Positions 15,501 through 23,000 of a DNA stretch of 46,623 nt are shown piece after piece. The notes below the pieces were generated by a model. The model was given only the letters and a program-made list of their open reading frames with translations, had not been told where the DNA came from and did no database searches. Both the position numbers and the translations under genes were made by a program. The first letter of the stretch is position 1. Every line of letters starts with the position of its first letter. Location of the stretch: positions 1 through 46,623 of the forward strand of contig JAKLJG010000017.1 of the NCBI GenBank assembly GCA_023151255.1, written 5' to 3'. This DNA comes from Cyclobacteriaceae bacterium (GTDB lineage Bacteria; Bacteroidota; Bacteroidia; Cytophagales; Cyclobacteriaceae).

Positions 15501-17772
15501 GTCGGTTTTGTGCGCCAAGTTTCATATATCCTTGTGCCAGCCCTTCATCGGTTACCGTGTAATCCGAGCCAATGCTGCTGATAACCGGATTGCTGATCCC
15601 TGTTGGTGTAATCCGATAGGCCCGAAATGAATTGTTGCCATATTCATGGGCAATGAGCCAGTTTCCGTTTCCGGTTATTCGTTCGGTACTCCGTGAAAAC
15701 AAGAGTTGGTTTACCTGGGCCAGCCCGCCATCGCCACTGTTAAGTTTAATGTCGTAGAGCGAATAGCGTAGTTCATAGGTGTTTGCACCATGCACTTCCT
15801 GTGTGGTGAATATATAATAGAGCGTTTCATCGCCCGGAACAGGAATTATCAAGGCCGATTGAGTAGAGCCGTTTTCACCCCCGATGCCCGGAGGTACAGC
15901 CAGTGGGATTTCATTATCATTTCTGTCGTACACCCGCGTTCCGTCAGTGGATAGAATAACATTTCCGTTTCGGTCGCTGATTACCGCAACCCCTTCCGGA
16001 CTGGTTACCGGACCGGATATAGCCACGCGTGGTTGCTGGTTAAAATCAATACCCGCATTTTGGCCGAAGTACCAGATGTTGGCCCGTTGGTCCTGCAGCC
16101 CGTATTCGCGTACATTAACCCCTGCATAAGCCGAGCAACCCAGGCCATCAGTCACTACAACATAATAGTAACCTGCCGAATCGGGTGTAAGCACAGGCCC
16201 TACATCGCCATTGGACCAGATGACAGAAGCTGGTGTTCCGCCTTGTATGTTTACCGTTACCGAAAAGTCGTCAGCCGTGTTGTTCGGGCAGGGAGGTATA
16301 CCATTGTTAACCGGTAACTCACACTCGCAAGCGGTGGTGTCTTGTACAAGGGTAAGCTGAAGGTCGAACTGGTTGATGTTAACGACTCCACTTGATGAAG
16401 CCGATTGCCCATTAAGAAAGGCTGTAACCGTAACCGTATAGGAACTCCCGGTTTGGTAGCTATGAATAGGGCTCCACTGATTGGAGCCGTTCCCATCGCC
16501 AAAATCCCACACGAGGCTGTCGGCTGCAGGGCTAACAGTTGGATAAAAAGATATGGGCGTATTGGAGCAACTTCCCGATGAGACGAATGAAACCGTAAGA
16601 TTAATATCCACACCGGGAGAGAATGAGGAGAACTGCTGTGCGTTGAAGTTAGGGTTAGCGGCAAAGGCAACCGGGTTATATGCAATACTTGTTGCCACGC
16701 TATCGGTATTGGTCATGCGCCCAAGCCTGAAAATACCGGCACTCGATTCGTATAAATGGTAAATGGTGCTGTCGGGCGCCATTTGCAATCCCCAACTGCG
16801 GAAAACATTCGAAGGAAGAACAGGCAACAGGGAAGAAGTCGGATTCAATAAATCAAATTGTAGCACCTGCGCATCCGTACCGGAGTCGTTAAGCCTGGAT
16901 ATGTACAGGTACCGGCTGTTGGAACTCCATTCTGTATCATATAAGGCCTGCGCAGCTGTGTGTGCTGTGTTGAACACGAACTGGTTGAAGGATAAACCAC
17001 CAGTGGCGTTGTCAAAGTCAAGAATGATCACGTTGCGGTTGGCTGTTTGTGGTGTAACGGCAATCCGACCGGCAAGGCTGTCGTACGAAAAATTAGCTGC
17101 CGAAATATCAAGGCTGCCCGTGAGGTTGGTAAATGTGGTATGATTAAACGTACCGCCCGGCAGTACATGGGTTACGGTGTAGTTGTCGGTATTGTTTTCG
17201 TGGGTAATCAGCCAGTAATCAGTGCCGTTGGCATGAGGTATGGTGATCATCGCTTCCGACCGGCTGTTTGCCGCAATACCAAACGGCTGATTTTTTGATA
17301 TCACATCACCAATGGGCGGAGCCGGAAATACGGAATTTCCAAAAGCACCCATATCTACAATGCTTACTGCAACAGTTCCACCGGATGTAAAATTAGCCGT
17401 GTTGGTAAATACATAGTATTGATTAGGAACTCCGGGCACGGGGCAGATAGCCACATGCTGGTTGCCATTCAGGTTGGCGGTTAACCCGAAGCCGTTCGGC
17501 ATTTGGGTATTGGTTACGTCAAAAACCTGGTTGCCGTTGGTATAAAATAACAAGTTGGCGTTTGTCTGGTCGGTTGCTGTTGCGCTTCCGCCAAGGCCCA
17601 ACGGGTTAGGGTGTGCAACCAATACAGGGGAGTTATCGGTCCGGTTAAACCTGATGGCCTGTCCGCCATTGCCAAAATACCAGTTATGCCGGCTAAGATC
17701 CTGCGCGCCTGCAGTGATTGTCAGCCAACTGCATACCACCACTATCCATCGTTGCATACTCTTCAAATTCAT
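12514..17772 (-). CDS. Giant type IX secretion cargo with gliding-type C-terminal domain
   Basis: A 1752-residue surface protein. The signal peptide ends at about residue 23 (TAGAQ). Two homologous propeller-like halves begin at NWYFGNGGQAIRFN (about 30) and NIWYFGQNAGIDFN (about 565). Each is followed by a PKD domain, with WDFGDGNGS at about 424 and WSFGDGTGS at about 952. Residues 1015-1645 are Ig/SprB-like repeats with spaced Cys and Pro/Thr-rich linkers. The end (about 1650-1752) is the T9SS type B (CHU_C/gliding) sorting domain: PTAFRPSSQ, FQIFIFDRWGGLVFQ, WNGGYNN, LLPAGTYTYIVKYR. It should be exported through type IX secretion and fixed at the cell surface. It is divergent from a PorP/SprF gene, the usual partner. 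Adhesion or motility is inferred from architecture. Confidence 0.93.
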   Translation of the reverse strand: MNLKSMQRWIVVVCSWLTITAGAQDLSRHNWYFGNGGQAIRFNRTDNSPVLVAHPNPLGLGGSATATDQTNANLLFYTNGNQVFDVTNTQMPNGFGLTANLNGNQHVAICPVPGVPNQYYVFTNTANFTSGGTVAVSIVDMGAFGNSVFPAPPIGDVISKNQPFGIAANSRSEAMITIPHANGTDYWLITHENNTDNYTVTHVLPGGTFNHTTFTNLTGSLDISAANFSYDSLAGRIAVTPQTANRNVIILDFDNATGGLSFNQFVFNTAHTAAQALYDTEWSSNSRYLYISRLNDSGTDAQVLQFDLLNPTSSLLPVLPSNVFRSWGLQMAPDSTIYHLYESSAGIFRLGRMTNTDSVATSIAYNPVAFAANPNFNAQQFSSFSPGVDINLTVSFVSSGSCSNTPISFYPTVSPAADSLVWDFGDGNGSNQWSPIHSYQTGSSYTVTVTAFLNGQSASSSGVVNINQFDLQLTLVQDTTACECELPVNNGIPPCPNNTADDFSVTVNIQGGTPASVIWSNGDVGPVLTPDSAGYYYVVVTDGLGCSAYAGVNVREYGLQDQRANIWYFGQNAGIDFNQQPRVAISGPVTSPEGVAVISDRNGNVILSTDGTRVYDRNDNEIPLAVPPGIGGENGSTQSALIIPVPGDETLYYIFTTQEVHGANTYELRYSLYDIKLNSGDGGLAQVNQLLFSRSTERITGNGNWLIAHEYGNNSFRAYRITPTGISNPVISSIGSDYTVTDEGLAQGYMKLGAQNRLMVALSRAVAPSTYQIAALEIFDFVDTTGAVTNFRSIVPTYPTAPAGQIYGIEFALNKFFATIRNSAPGQSTLVEFYFDSLGRPHQIMPPMAAVNEELGAIQLGPDGQLYVAVNNKPYVGTITFNADTTLLSGFIPNGFPLAPGTQSRLGLPNFIQNVGNVVQPAGMQIAGFCEGSPTSFLAFGTDPIDEFEWSFGDGTGSTQSQVEHTYPTVGIPTNYVVSLRVFNRCGLDTTIVQTITIFPPPANPTFLPAGIPQPVLCNGPLTLEATPVTNPDLADLSFLWSTGDTTRTISVSQQSIVSVIITNNVTSCRSSGSILVADNRPIVELGPNQTLCQNTPVFPLNAQNPGTTYAWTINGAPAGTAQTRSVDSSIPGIFEYSVQVTDPITLCTVHDSVTFTFNESPVFTAVPSPTAGCGTLTGQIALTLNTPASTLFTYFVTGPSTSLSDVDRPAGPVLPPFTGLGAGSYGITVTDQISGCTSINVVSINDNAFTISSVIRQNTCDPLVLRVTHTTALPFTYRIINSTTAQVVATGSGSGSPFDTPGVPSGTYIVEMTAGGCLFASPAQTFNQDPVVAITGFTVNPCTNPITVGVTGGTGWLWSGPNIIGSATLQTISANPPQGNQVYNVLVTQAGFCPLDTAVTVFVNNNVVTDFNQTDPCEDQVTLTATATPAGTYTYRWYRNGLLIPGGQSILASLADNGITYRVEVVSSVSGCVFSSTSKTVFVAGDLQITFTTTPPCIGSPFTLTGSSTIPGTAFQWAVNGVDIAGATSSTLTRTTAGLYRLTGTIPGCTEFAEREIILFPVTPGSLPSKALICNNPANPDPNSREVLLDAGAGFQSYQWYQGGVLLTGETNRTLLVTEPGVFGVDLVNSFGCASFDQTDVIEECKPRIVAPTAFRPSSQLTDGGGNTPNKEFGIFSYFVDDTGFQIFIFDRWGGLVFQSNDRQFKWNGGYNNNSSQLLPAGTYTYIVKYRSAYRPEDGPQEKRGGVVLLR

Positions 17773-17951
17773 TGCAGCTTTATATCAAGGCTGATTTAAA
17801 AATTATAAACCGCACAGGGTTAATCAATAAACGAAACAGTGCTTGCGAAAATATACATTTTGACCAGAAATATCGTTAAAGAATCTGTAAACAGCGGCTT
17901 TTAAACAGTCCGGTGTTTTATTCCAACTATGAATCGCTTTAATTTGCTTTG

Positions 17952-19019
17952 ATGGATGTAAATGCATTGAGTTGCCGGTTTTGGAAAGAGCCACTTCTTG
18001 TGGTATTAATGCTGTTTTTCTTTGGGCCGGTAACTGCCCAGGATCCGCAGTTTAGTCAGTTTTATGCTGCCCCGTTATATTTGAATCCCGCGCTTACCGG
18101 TTCGACCGGTCAGGCCCGTGCCGGTATTAATTACCGCAATCAATGGCCGGCTATTGATGCCAATTTCACTACCATGTCGGCTTACTTCGACTATTTTATT
18201 GAGGACGTGAATAGCGGAGTAGGAATTATTTTGAATCGGGATGTTGAGGGATTGGCCGGGTTGCGGTCAACCCACATTGGGCTTCAGTATTCTTATGAGA
18301 TACAGTTTTCTAAAAATGTGGGCTTCAGACCGGGGGCGCAGGTTGCCTTGTACAACCGCGACATCAATTTCAACCGGCTTACATTTGGCGATCAATTTGA
18401 TCCGGTTACGGGCGAATTAATATCACCACAGACGGCCGAAACGTTCAACACCAATTTCAGTAAAACATTTATTGATCTGTCGCTGGGTGGCGTTTTCTTT
18501 ACCAAGATAGCCTACCTGGGCATTGCTGCCTTTCACCTGAATACGCCTAATCAATCCATTATTGATGAGAATAGTCCGTTGCCGGTTAAACTGTCAATAC
18601 ATGGAGGATTTAAATATTACATGAAGTCCGGAGTGAAAGGCTCGGGATTATATGCACAACAAGCTGAACGAAGCATTAGCCCTGCCTTTCAGTACCGCCA
18701 CCAGGGCCAGTTCGACCAGTTGGATTTAGGGGTTTACTATACAGCCGAGCCGGTGGTGCTTGGTTTGTGGTACCGGGGTGTTCCGTTTAAACAGGTAAAC
18801 GGCTTCGTTAATAATGAATCGATTGTTCTGCTATTGGGATTTACCAACATTGGTGCTAAAGAAGCCCTGAACATCGGCTATAGTTACGATTATACAATTT
18901 CAAAACTGGGCGCTGGAAGCGGTGGTGCGCATGAATTTAGTTTAGTGTACACCTGGCCCATGCGCGACCCGCGCAAACCACCTAAAGACAAGCTGGTCAT
19001 TCCCTGTCCTGATTTTTAG
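17952..19019 (+). CDS. PorP/SprF-family type IX secretion membrane protein
   Basis: An outer-membrane beta-barrel of the PorP/SprF family. Such proteins bring type B cargo to the surface and may anchor it. A signal peptide containing LLVVLMLFFFGPVTAQ ends at about residue 30, directly followed by the family opening QDPQFSQFYAAPLYLNPALT. RAGINYRNQWP and many alternating beta strands follow. It ends near KLVIPCPDF; PorP-type proteins often end with such a Cys/Pro motif. It is divergent from the 1752-residue cargo, as expected for a cargo/partner pair. The frame opens with a TTG at 17949; the ATG at 17952 is taken. A near-match -7 sequence (TTAATTTG, 17939-17946) lies just upstream. Confidence 0.92.
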   Translation: MDVNALSCRFWKEPLLVVLMLFFFGPVTAQDPQFSQFYAAPLYLNPALTGSTGQARAGINYRNQWPAIDANFTTMSAYFDYFIEDVNSGVGIILNRDVEGLAGLRSTHIGLQYSYEIQFSKNVGFRPGAQVALYNRDINFNRLTFGDQFDPVTGELISPQTAETFNTNFSKTFIDLSLGGVFFTKIAYLGIAAFHLNTPNQSIIDENSPLPVKLSIHGGFKYYMKSGVKGSGLYAQQAERSISPAFQYRHQGQFDQLDLGVYYTAEPVVLGLWYRGVPFKQVNGFVNNESIVLLLGFTNIGAKEALNIGYSYDYTISKLGAGSGGAHEFSLVYTWPMRDPRKPPKDKLVIPCPDF

Positions 19020-19023
19020 GAGT

Positions 19024-19638
19024 ATGTATTTTCAGTATCCGTTAGAACTCATCGGAACTTTTTTCTTTGCAATATCCGGTGCCTTGGCCATGCAGGATAA
19101 AGACCACGATTGGTTTGGTGCCGCCTTTACCGGTTTCGTAACAGCCATCGGAGGGGGTACCCTCCGCGATATCATGCTGGGCAGTTATCCGCTGGTGTGG
19201 ATTGGCGACATCAACTTTCTGTATGCGGTGCTGGTTGGGGTTGTAATGGCCATTCTTTTCCACCGGGTATTTATCAAACTACGCAGAACTTTTCTGCTGT
19301 TCGATACGTTGGGCATTGCTTTCTTCACTATTCTCGGCACAGAAAAGGCCATCGCCCTGGGTGTGCGGCCGGAGATAGCCGCCATTATGGGCATGTTTAC
19401 CGCGGTAATGGGTGGTGTTATCCGTGATACATTGACCAATGAAGTACCCGTCATCTTCCGTAAAGAAATTTATGCCACGGCCTGCCTGGCCGGTGCCATT
19501 GTTTACCTGGTGCTTGATTTGCACACTCCGCTTGAGCGTAACATCAACCTGGTGGTATCAATTGTGGTTATCATCCTTATCCGCTTGCTGGCTGTAAAGT
19601 TTAAGTTGGCGCTGCCGGGTTTCCGAAGGTCCGGCTAA
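19024..19638 (+). CDS. TRIC/UPF0126-family membrane channel
   Basis: A 204-residue inner-membrane protein of the trimeric intracellular cation channel family (formerly UPF0126, YadS-like). Two pseudo-repeats of three helices are seen, each with the GGG(T/V)xRD signature: GGGTLRDIMLG at about 40-50 and GGVIRDTLTNEVP at about 123-135. EKAIALGV lies between them. Prokaryotic members conduct monovalent cations; the physiological role here is unknown. It starts 4 bases after the PorP/SprF stop, so it is probably on the same mRNA. That pairing is likely incidental, since no functional link is known. Confidence 0.88.
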   Translation: MYFQYPLELIGTFFFAISGALAMQDKDHDWFGAAFTGFVTAIGGGTLRDIMLGSYPLVWIGDINFLYAVLVGVVMAILFHRVFIKLRRTFLLFDTLGIAFFTILGTEKAIALGVRPEIAAIMGMFTAVMGGVIRDTLTNEVPVIFRKEIYATACLAGAIVYLVLDLHTPLERNINLVVSIVVIILIRLLAVKFKLALPGFRRSG

Positions 19639-19679
19639 CCCTCGTTCGGATAAATTTTTAAGCTCTGTTGAAAAAATAG

Positions 19680-19712
19680 TTGTCATTTTCGTGATTTTAT
19701 CGTTTAACTTTG
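19680..19712 (+). promoter_or_regulatory. Promoter of the arginine operon (TTG - N22 - TAACTTTG)
   Basis: A -33 TTG at 19680-19682 and a full -7 match TAACTTTG at 19705-19712, 22 bases apart, within the spacing known for Bacteroidota primary sigma promoters. It predicts a start near 19718 and a leader of about 290 bases before the first enzyme gene. Confidence 0.6.
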
Positions 19713-19786
19713 TAATACTGTTTAAACTAAAACTAAAATCCGGATGCCTTTTATCTGACGTTCAACTTAAACCACTAATCAAGAAA

Positions 19787-19912
19787 TTGAAAACAACGAC
19801 CACCATTGCAGCAACTACGGTTGCTCACTACCCCAACAGAACTCTTCCGTTCTTCATCCCTGCCTGTTTGGTGTCCAGGCGTACCCGCCCTACGCGCTTC
19901 GTGCGTATTTGA
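19787..19912 (+). CDS. Putative Arg-rich leader peptide of the arginine operon
   Basis: A 41-codon frame in the leader of the arginine operon, starting with TTG 19787 behind an A-rich stretch (AATCAAGAAA). It reads KTTTTIAATTV near the start and ends RRTRPTRFVRI, so five of its last eleven codons are Arg (AGG, CGT, CGC, CGC, CGT). The stop is at 19910-19912. A terminator-like hairpin begins 26 bases later. This is the arrangement of a ribosome-sensing leader peptide: low charged tRNA-Arg would stall the ribosome in the Arg cluster. The open frame extends back to 19691, but that lies upstream of the predicted transcription start. No protein family is recognised; the call rests on codon content and location. 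Confidence 0.5.
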   Translation: MKTTTTIAATTVAHYPNRTLPFFIPACLVSRRTRPTRFVRI

Positions 19913-19920
19913 TGCATACC
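19879..19920 (+). promoter_or_regulatory. Alternative pairing segments in the arginine leader
   Basis: GCGTA (19879-19883), TACGC (19891-19895) and GCGTA (19903-19907) allow two mutually exclusive stems, because the middle segment pairs with either flank. In addition, 19901-19908 can pair with 19912-19919 around the leader stop codon, with one mismatch. All lie in or next to the Arg codons, where a stalled ribosome would block them. Confidence 0.35.
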
Positions 19921-19937
19921 CCCAACTTTTGTTGATA

Positions 19938-19987
19938 CAGGTCTGAGGTCAGGGACCTTGTGCCTGCTTTATTCAGTTTTTTATTTC
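19938..19987 (+). terminator. Terminator-like hairpin (attenuator) before arginine genes
   Basis: CAGG (19938-19941) pairs with CCTG (19963-19966), and the inner AGGTC (19946-19950) with GACCT (19954-19958). The four bases between them on each side form mostly G-U pairs, giving an almost continuous 13-bp stem with an AGG loop. A T-rich stretch follows (19967-19987, including TTTTTT). It lies inside the operon leader, after the promoter and before the first enzyme start, so it can only act as a regulated terminator or a partial one. Confidence 0.5.
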
Positions 19988-20010
19988 AGGTAATTAACTA
20001 CGAAGCACCA

Positions 20011-20763
20011 TTGGATAATCATAACATCATTGTCAGGCTGGCAACGCCTGACGACAAACATTATGCAGTAACCATAACCGATGAAATGGCCGAGTCGGCC
20101 AAAGCCCGCGGCACCGGTATTGCCAAACGCTCGCCCGAATACATTGAAAAGAAAATGGAGGAGGGTAAAGCTGTTATTGCCATTACGCCCGATGGCACCT
20201 GGGTGGGTTTTTGCTACATCGAAGCGTGGGAACACGAAAAGTATGTGGCCAATTCCGGCCTTATTGTGTCTCCGCCCTTCCGGAAAACAGGCGTGGCAAC
20301 GGCCATCAAGCGAAAGATATTTGAGCTTTCGCGCCAACGGTACCCGCAGGCCAAACTGTTTGGCCTGACTACCGGACTTGCCGTAATGAAAATAAACTCC
20401 GACCTGGGCTACGAGCCCGTTACCTATTCCGAACTTACTACCGATGAGGAGTTCTGGAAGGGCTGCCGCAGTTGCGTGAACTACGAAATCCTGATGAGCA
20501 AGGATCGGAAGAACTGCATGTGCACTGCCATGCTTTACGACCCGGCCGAAGCAGCAGCCAAAGCCTCCGTGCAACCCGTGCAGGTAGTTGTTAATTCGCA
20601 GGGTAAACTTAAACGCAAACGCAGGCGGATGTTTAAGGGGAACCTCCGGCTGTTCGAACGATGGGTAAAATTCAAACAATTTGTTTTGCTTCGTTCCCGC
20701 AGCAATGGCACCGGTACGGATGAGCCAAAGAAAAAATCCATCTTAAGTTTTTTCTTTTGGTAA
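20011..20763 (+). CDS. GNAT N-acyltransferase, probable N-acylglutamate synthase of arginine route
   Basis: Probably acylates glutamate (acetyl- or succinyl-CoA donor) to start arginine synthesis; no other synthase gene is in this otherwise near-complete operon. The GNAT fold is visible: motif A at VSPPFRKTGVATAIK (about 86-100, Arg91-x-x-Gly94-x-Ala96), then FGLTTGLAVM and the family-style NSDLGYEPV. A C-terminal Cys cluster is unusual for GNATs: C152-x2-C155 and C169-x-C171. It is followed by a strongly basic tail (KRKRRRMFKG). The frame is open to GTG 19960, but that codon lies in the attenuator stem, so TTG 20011 (250 residues) is preferred. It ends one base before argG. Confidence 0.75.
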   Translation: MDNHNIIVRLATPDDKHYAVTITDEMAESAKARGTGIAKRSPEYIEKKMEEGKAVIAITPDGTWVGFCYIEAWEHEKYVANSGLIVSPPFRKTGVATAIKRKIFELSRQRYPQAKLFGLTTGLAVMKINSDLGYEPVTYSELTTDEEFWKGCRSCVNYEILMSKDRKNCMCTAMLYDPAEAAAKASVQPVQVVVNSQGKLKRKRRRMFKGNLRLFERWVKFKQFVLLRSRSNGTGTDEPKKKSILSFFFW

Positions 20764-20764
20764 T

Positions 20765-21976
20765 ATGAAAAAGCGTGTTGTTTTGGCCTTTAGCGGTGGC
20801 CTTGATACCACCTACTGTGCAAAATACCTTGCCGAAGATCTGGGGTATGATGTACACACCCTTACGGTTAACACAGGCGGCTTTACTTCGGCCGAACTGG
20901 AACAGATTGAGAGACATGCCAACGCATTGGGTGTAGCCACGCACACAACAGTTGATGAGACGCGGAACTACTATGAAAAAGTAATCCGGTTTCTTATTTA
21001 CGGTAACGTGCTGAAAAATGGCACGTATCCATTAAGCGTAAGCGCTGAACGCATGTCGCAGGCATTGGCCGTGGCACGGTATGCCAAAGAAATAATGGCC
21101 GATGCCGTTGCCCACGGTAGCACGGGGGCCGGTAACGACCAGGTTCGGTTCGATATGGTTTTCAACATCCTCCTGCCAGGCGTTGAAGTAATTACCCCTA
21201 TTCGTGACAGAAAACTTTCGCGCGAAGAAGAGATAACCTACCTGAAGGCCAGAGGTGTTGAAATGAATTTTGAAAAGGCAAAGTACTCAATCAACAAAGG
21301 TTTATGGGGAACTTCTGTTGGAGGAAAAGAAACACTGGGCTCATTGGGCATGCTCCCCGAAGAAGCCTGGCCAACTCCGGTAACAAAATCGGGTAGTGAG
21401 GTTGTGAAACTACATTATTATCAAGGCGAGTTGACAGGCGTCAATGAAAAAGCATTTGCTCACCCTGTTGAAGCCATTACTTATTTACAAACTATTGCCG
21501 GACCGTACGGAATTGGCCGCGATATTCATGTGGGCGATACCATTATCGGCATAAAAGGCCGTGTAGGGTTTGAGGCCGCTGCCCCCGTGCTCATCATCAA
21601 AGCCCATCATGCGTTGGAGAAACACGTACTCACCAAATGGCAGCTAAGCTGGAAAGATCAGCTTGCCCAGTTTTATGGCAACTGGCTGCACGAAGGCCAG
21701 TACCTTGATCCGGTTATGCGCGATATCGAGTCCTTCCTGGTCAGTACGCAAAAACAGGTTACCGGTACAGTTACTATCCAATTGCATCCGTACCGCTACC
21801 AGGTGCTTGGTATTGAGTCGCCTTTTGATTTGATGTCGGCAAAATTCGGGAAGTATGGTGAAATGAACCTGGGCTGGACCGGTGAGGATGTTAAAGGGTT
21901 CACTAAAATCTTCGGTAACCAGGTTTCGATTTATCATCAGGTAAGAGAAGAAGCTGAAAACAAAAGCAATGGGTAA
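20765..21976 (+). CDS. argG: Argininosuccinate synthase
   Basis: Joins citrulline and aspartate using ATP to form argininosuccinate. At 403 residues it has the usual size. The PP-loop is AFSGGLDTTYCAKYL (8-22), followed by VAHGSTGAGNDQVRFD (about 117-132), the conserved citrulline/aspartate site. DRKLSREEEITYLKARG follows. Members of this Bacteroidota branch are somewhat divergent from E. coli ArgG but keep these sites. The start codon follows the acyltransferase stop by one base. The last eight bases, ATGGGTAA, also start argC, so translation of the two is likely coupled. Feedback and substrate residues look intact. Confidence 0.95.
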   Translation: MKKRVVLAFSGGLDTTYCAKYLAEDLGYDVHTLTVNTGGFTSAELEQIERHANALGVATHTTVDETRNYYEKVIRFLIYGNVLKNGTYPLSVSAERMSQALAVARYAKEIMADAVAHGSTGAGNDQVRFDMVFNILLPGVEVITPIRDRKLSREEEITYLKARGVEMNFEKAKYSINKGLWGTSVGGKETLGSLGMLPEEAWPTPVTKSGSEVVKLHYYQGELTGVNEKAFAHPVEAITYLQTIAGPYGIGRDIHVGDTIIGIKGRVGFEAAAPVLIIKAHHALEKHVLTKWQLSWKDQLAQFYGNWLHEGQYLDPVMRDIESFLVSTQKQVTGTVTIQLHPYRYQVLGIESPFDLMSAKFGKYGEMNLGWTGEDVKGFTKIFGNQVSIYHQVREEAENKSNG

Positions 21977-22946
21977 TAAGGTAAGGGTTGGAATAGTTGG
22001 CGGTGCAGGCTACACCGGTGGCGAAGCTATACGCATACTCCTTAACCACCCGGTTGCCGAAATTGTTTTTGTTCACAGCCGCAGCCACGTAGGGCAGCCG
22101 GTGAGTATGGTCCATCATGATTTGACGGGAGAAATCAACTTGAAATTTACCGGGAGTGTTTCTCACACGGTTGATGTACTCTTTCTTTGCCTGGGTCATG
22201 GCGAAAGTCGTAAATTTTTGCTCGACCATGAACTTCCGACTGACCTGAAGGTAATTGATCTGAGCAATGATTTCAGGCTGGGTGATTCGGTTAGCGGAAG
22301 AGAATTTGTTTATGGCCTGCCCGAACTGAACCGCGACAAAATAAGATCTGCGCAAAACGTAGCCAATCCCGGCTGCTTTGCCACAGCTGTACAAATTGGG
22401 TTGTTGCCACTGGCAGCACAGGGATTACTCACCGAAGTTTATGCAACAGCAATCACCGGTTCTACAGGGGCAGGCCAGCGGTTGCAGGATACCACGCATT
22501 TTAGCTGGCGGGCCAACAACATCTCGGCTTATAAAACGCTTACACACCAGCACGTTGGCGAAATCAATCGCTCGTTAAAGCAGCTTCAGCCTGCGTTCGA
22601 TGGTTCGCTGCACCTGGTACCCTGGCGCGGTGACTTTACCCGGGGCATTTTTGTGAGTTCAGTAGTTACGGTTAACAAATCTCTTACCGAAATCAAATCA
22701 CTGTTCAATGGCTACTACGCTTATCATCCGTTTGTGATTCTTGCTGATGAAATGATTAACATGAAGCAAGCAGTGAACACCAACAAGTGCTATGTTTTTC
22801 TTGAGTTGACAGGTGATAAACTGGTTGTACACTCCGCCATTGATAACCTGGTTAAAGGAGCATCAGGGCAAGCCGTGCAGAACATGAACCTGATGTTCGG
22901 ACTGGAAGAAACCGAAGGATTGAAATTGAAAACGATTGGATATTAA
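21969..22946 (+). CDS. argC: N-acetyl-gamma-glutamyl-phosphate reductase
   Basis: Reduces N-acylglutamyl phosphate to the semialdehyde with NADPH. The Rossmann opening is VGIVGGAGYTGGEAIRIL (6-23). The catalytic Cys136 is in NPGCFATAVQ, and LHLVPWRGDFTRGIF carries the conserved region around the active-site His. TGSTGAGQRL is another family motif. At 325 residues it is the type I short form. It overlaps argG by eight bases and is followed by a 54-base gap containing a G-rich repeat copy (22967-22996). In an acyl-ornithine pathway it may handle the succinyl rather than the acetyl derivative; the sequence does not settle that. Confidence 0.95.
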   Translation: MGNKVRVGIVGGAGYTGGEAIRILLNHPVAEIVFVHSRSHVGQPVSMVHHDLTGEINLKFTGSVSHTVDVLFLCLGHGESRKFLLDHELPTDLKVIDLSNDFRLGDSVSGREFVYGLPELNRDKIRSAQNVANPGCFATAVQIGLLPLAAQGLLTEVYATAITGSTGAGQRLQDTTHFSWRANNISAYKTLTHQHVGEINRSLKQLQPAFDGSLHLVPWRGDFTRGIFVSSVVTVNKSLTEIKSLFNGYYAYHPFVILADEMINMKQAVNTNKCYVFLELTGDKLVVHSAIDNLVKGASGQAVQNMNLMFGLEETEGLKLKTIGY

Positions 22947-22966
22947 AGACAAATTAAAACATCATC

Positions 22967-22996
22967 CTTCCACCGGAGAGGGGCTTGGGGCTGAGG
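22967..22996 (+). repeat. G-rich intergenic repeat element, copy 1
   Basis: Sequence of the type CCACCGGAGAGGGGCTTGGG followed by GCTGAGG occupies most of the argC-argD gap and ends 5 bases before the argD ATG. CCTTCC and GGAGAGG can form a small hairpin. A related piece lies before argB (25096-25126). It resembles the GGGGCTTGGGGTGAGGT-type words that recur between genes in Bacteroidota genomes; that comparison is from memory. Confidence 0.35.
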
Positions 22997-23000
22997 TTAT

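Noticed and set aside
19981-20679. A 232-residue minus-strand frame
   Set aside because: It lies opposite the GNAT gene, has an atypical His/Gly-rich composition, and would converge on the arginine leader. It is a codon-bias shadow.
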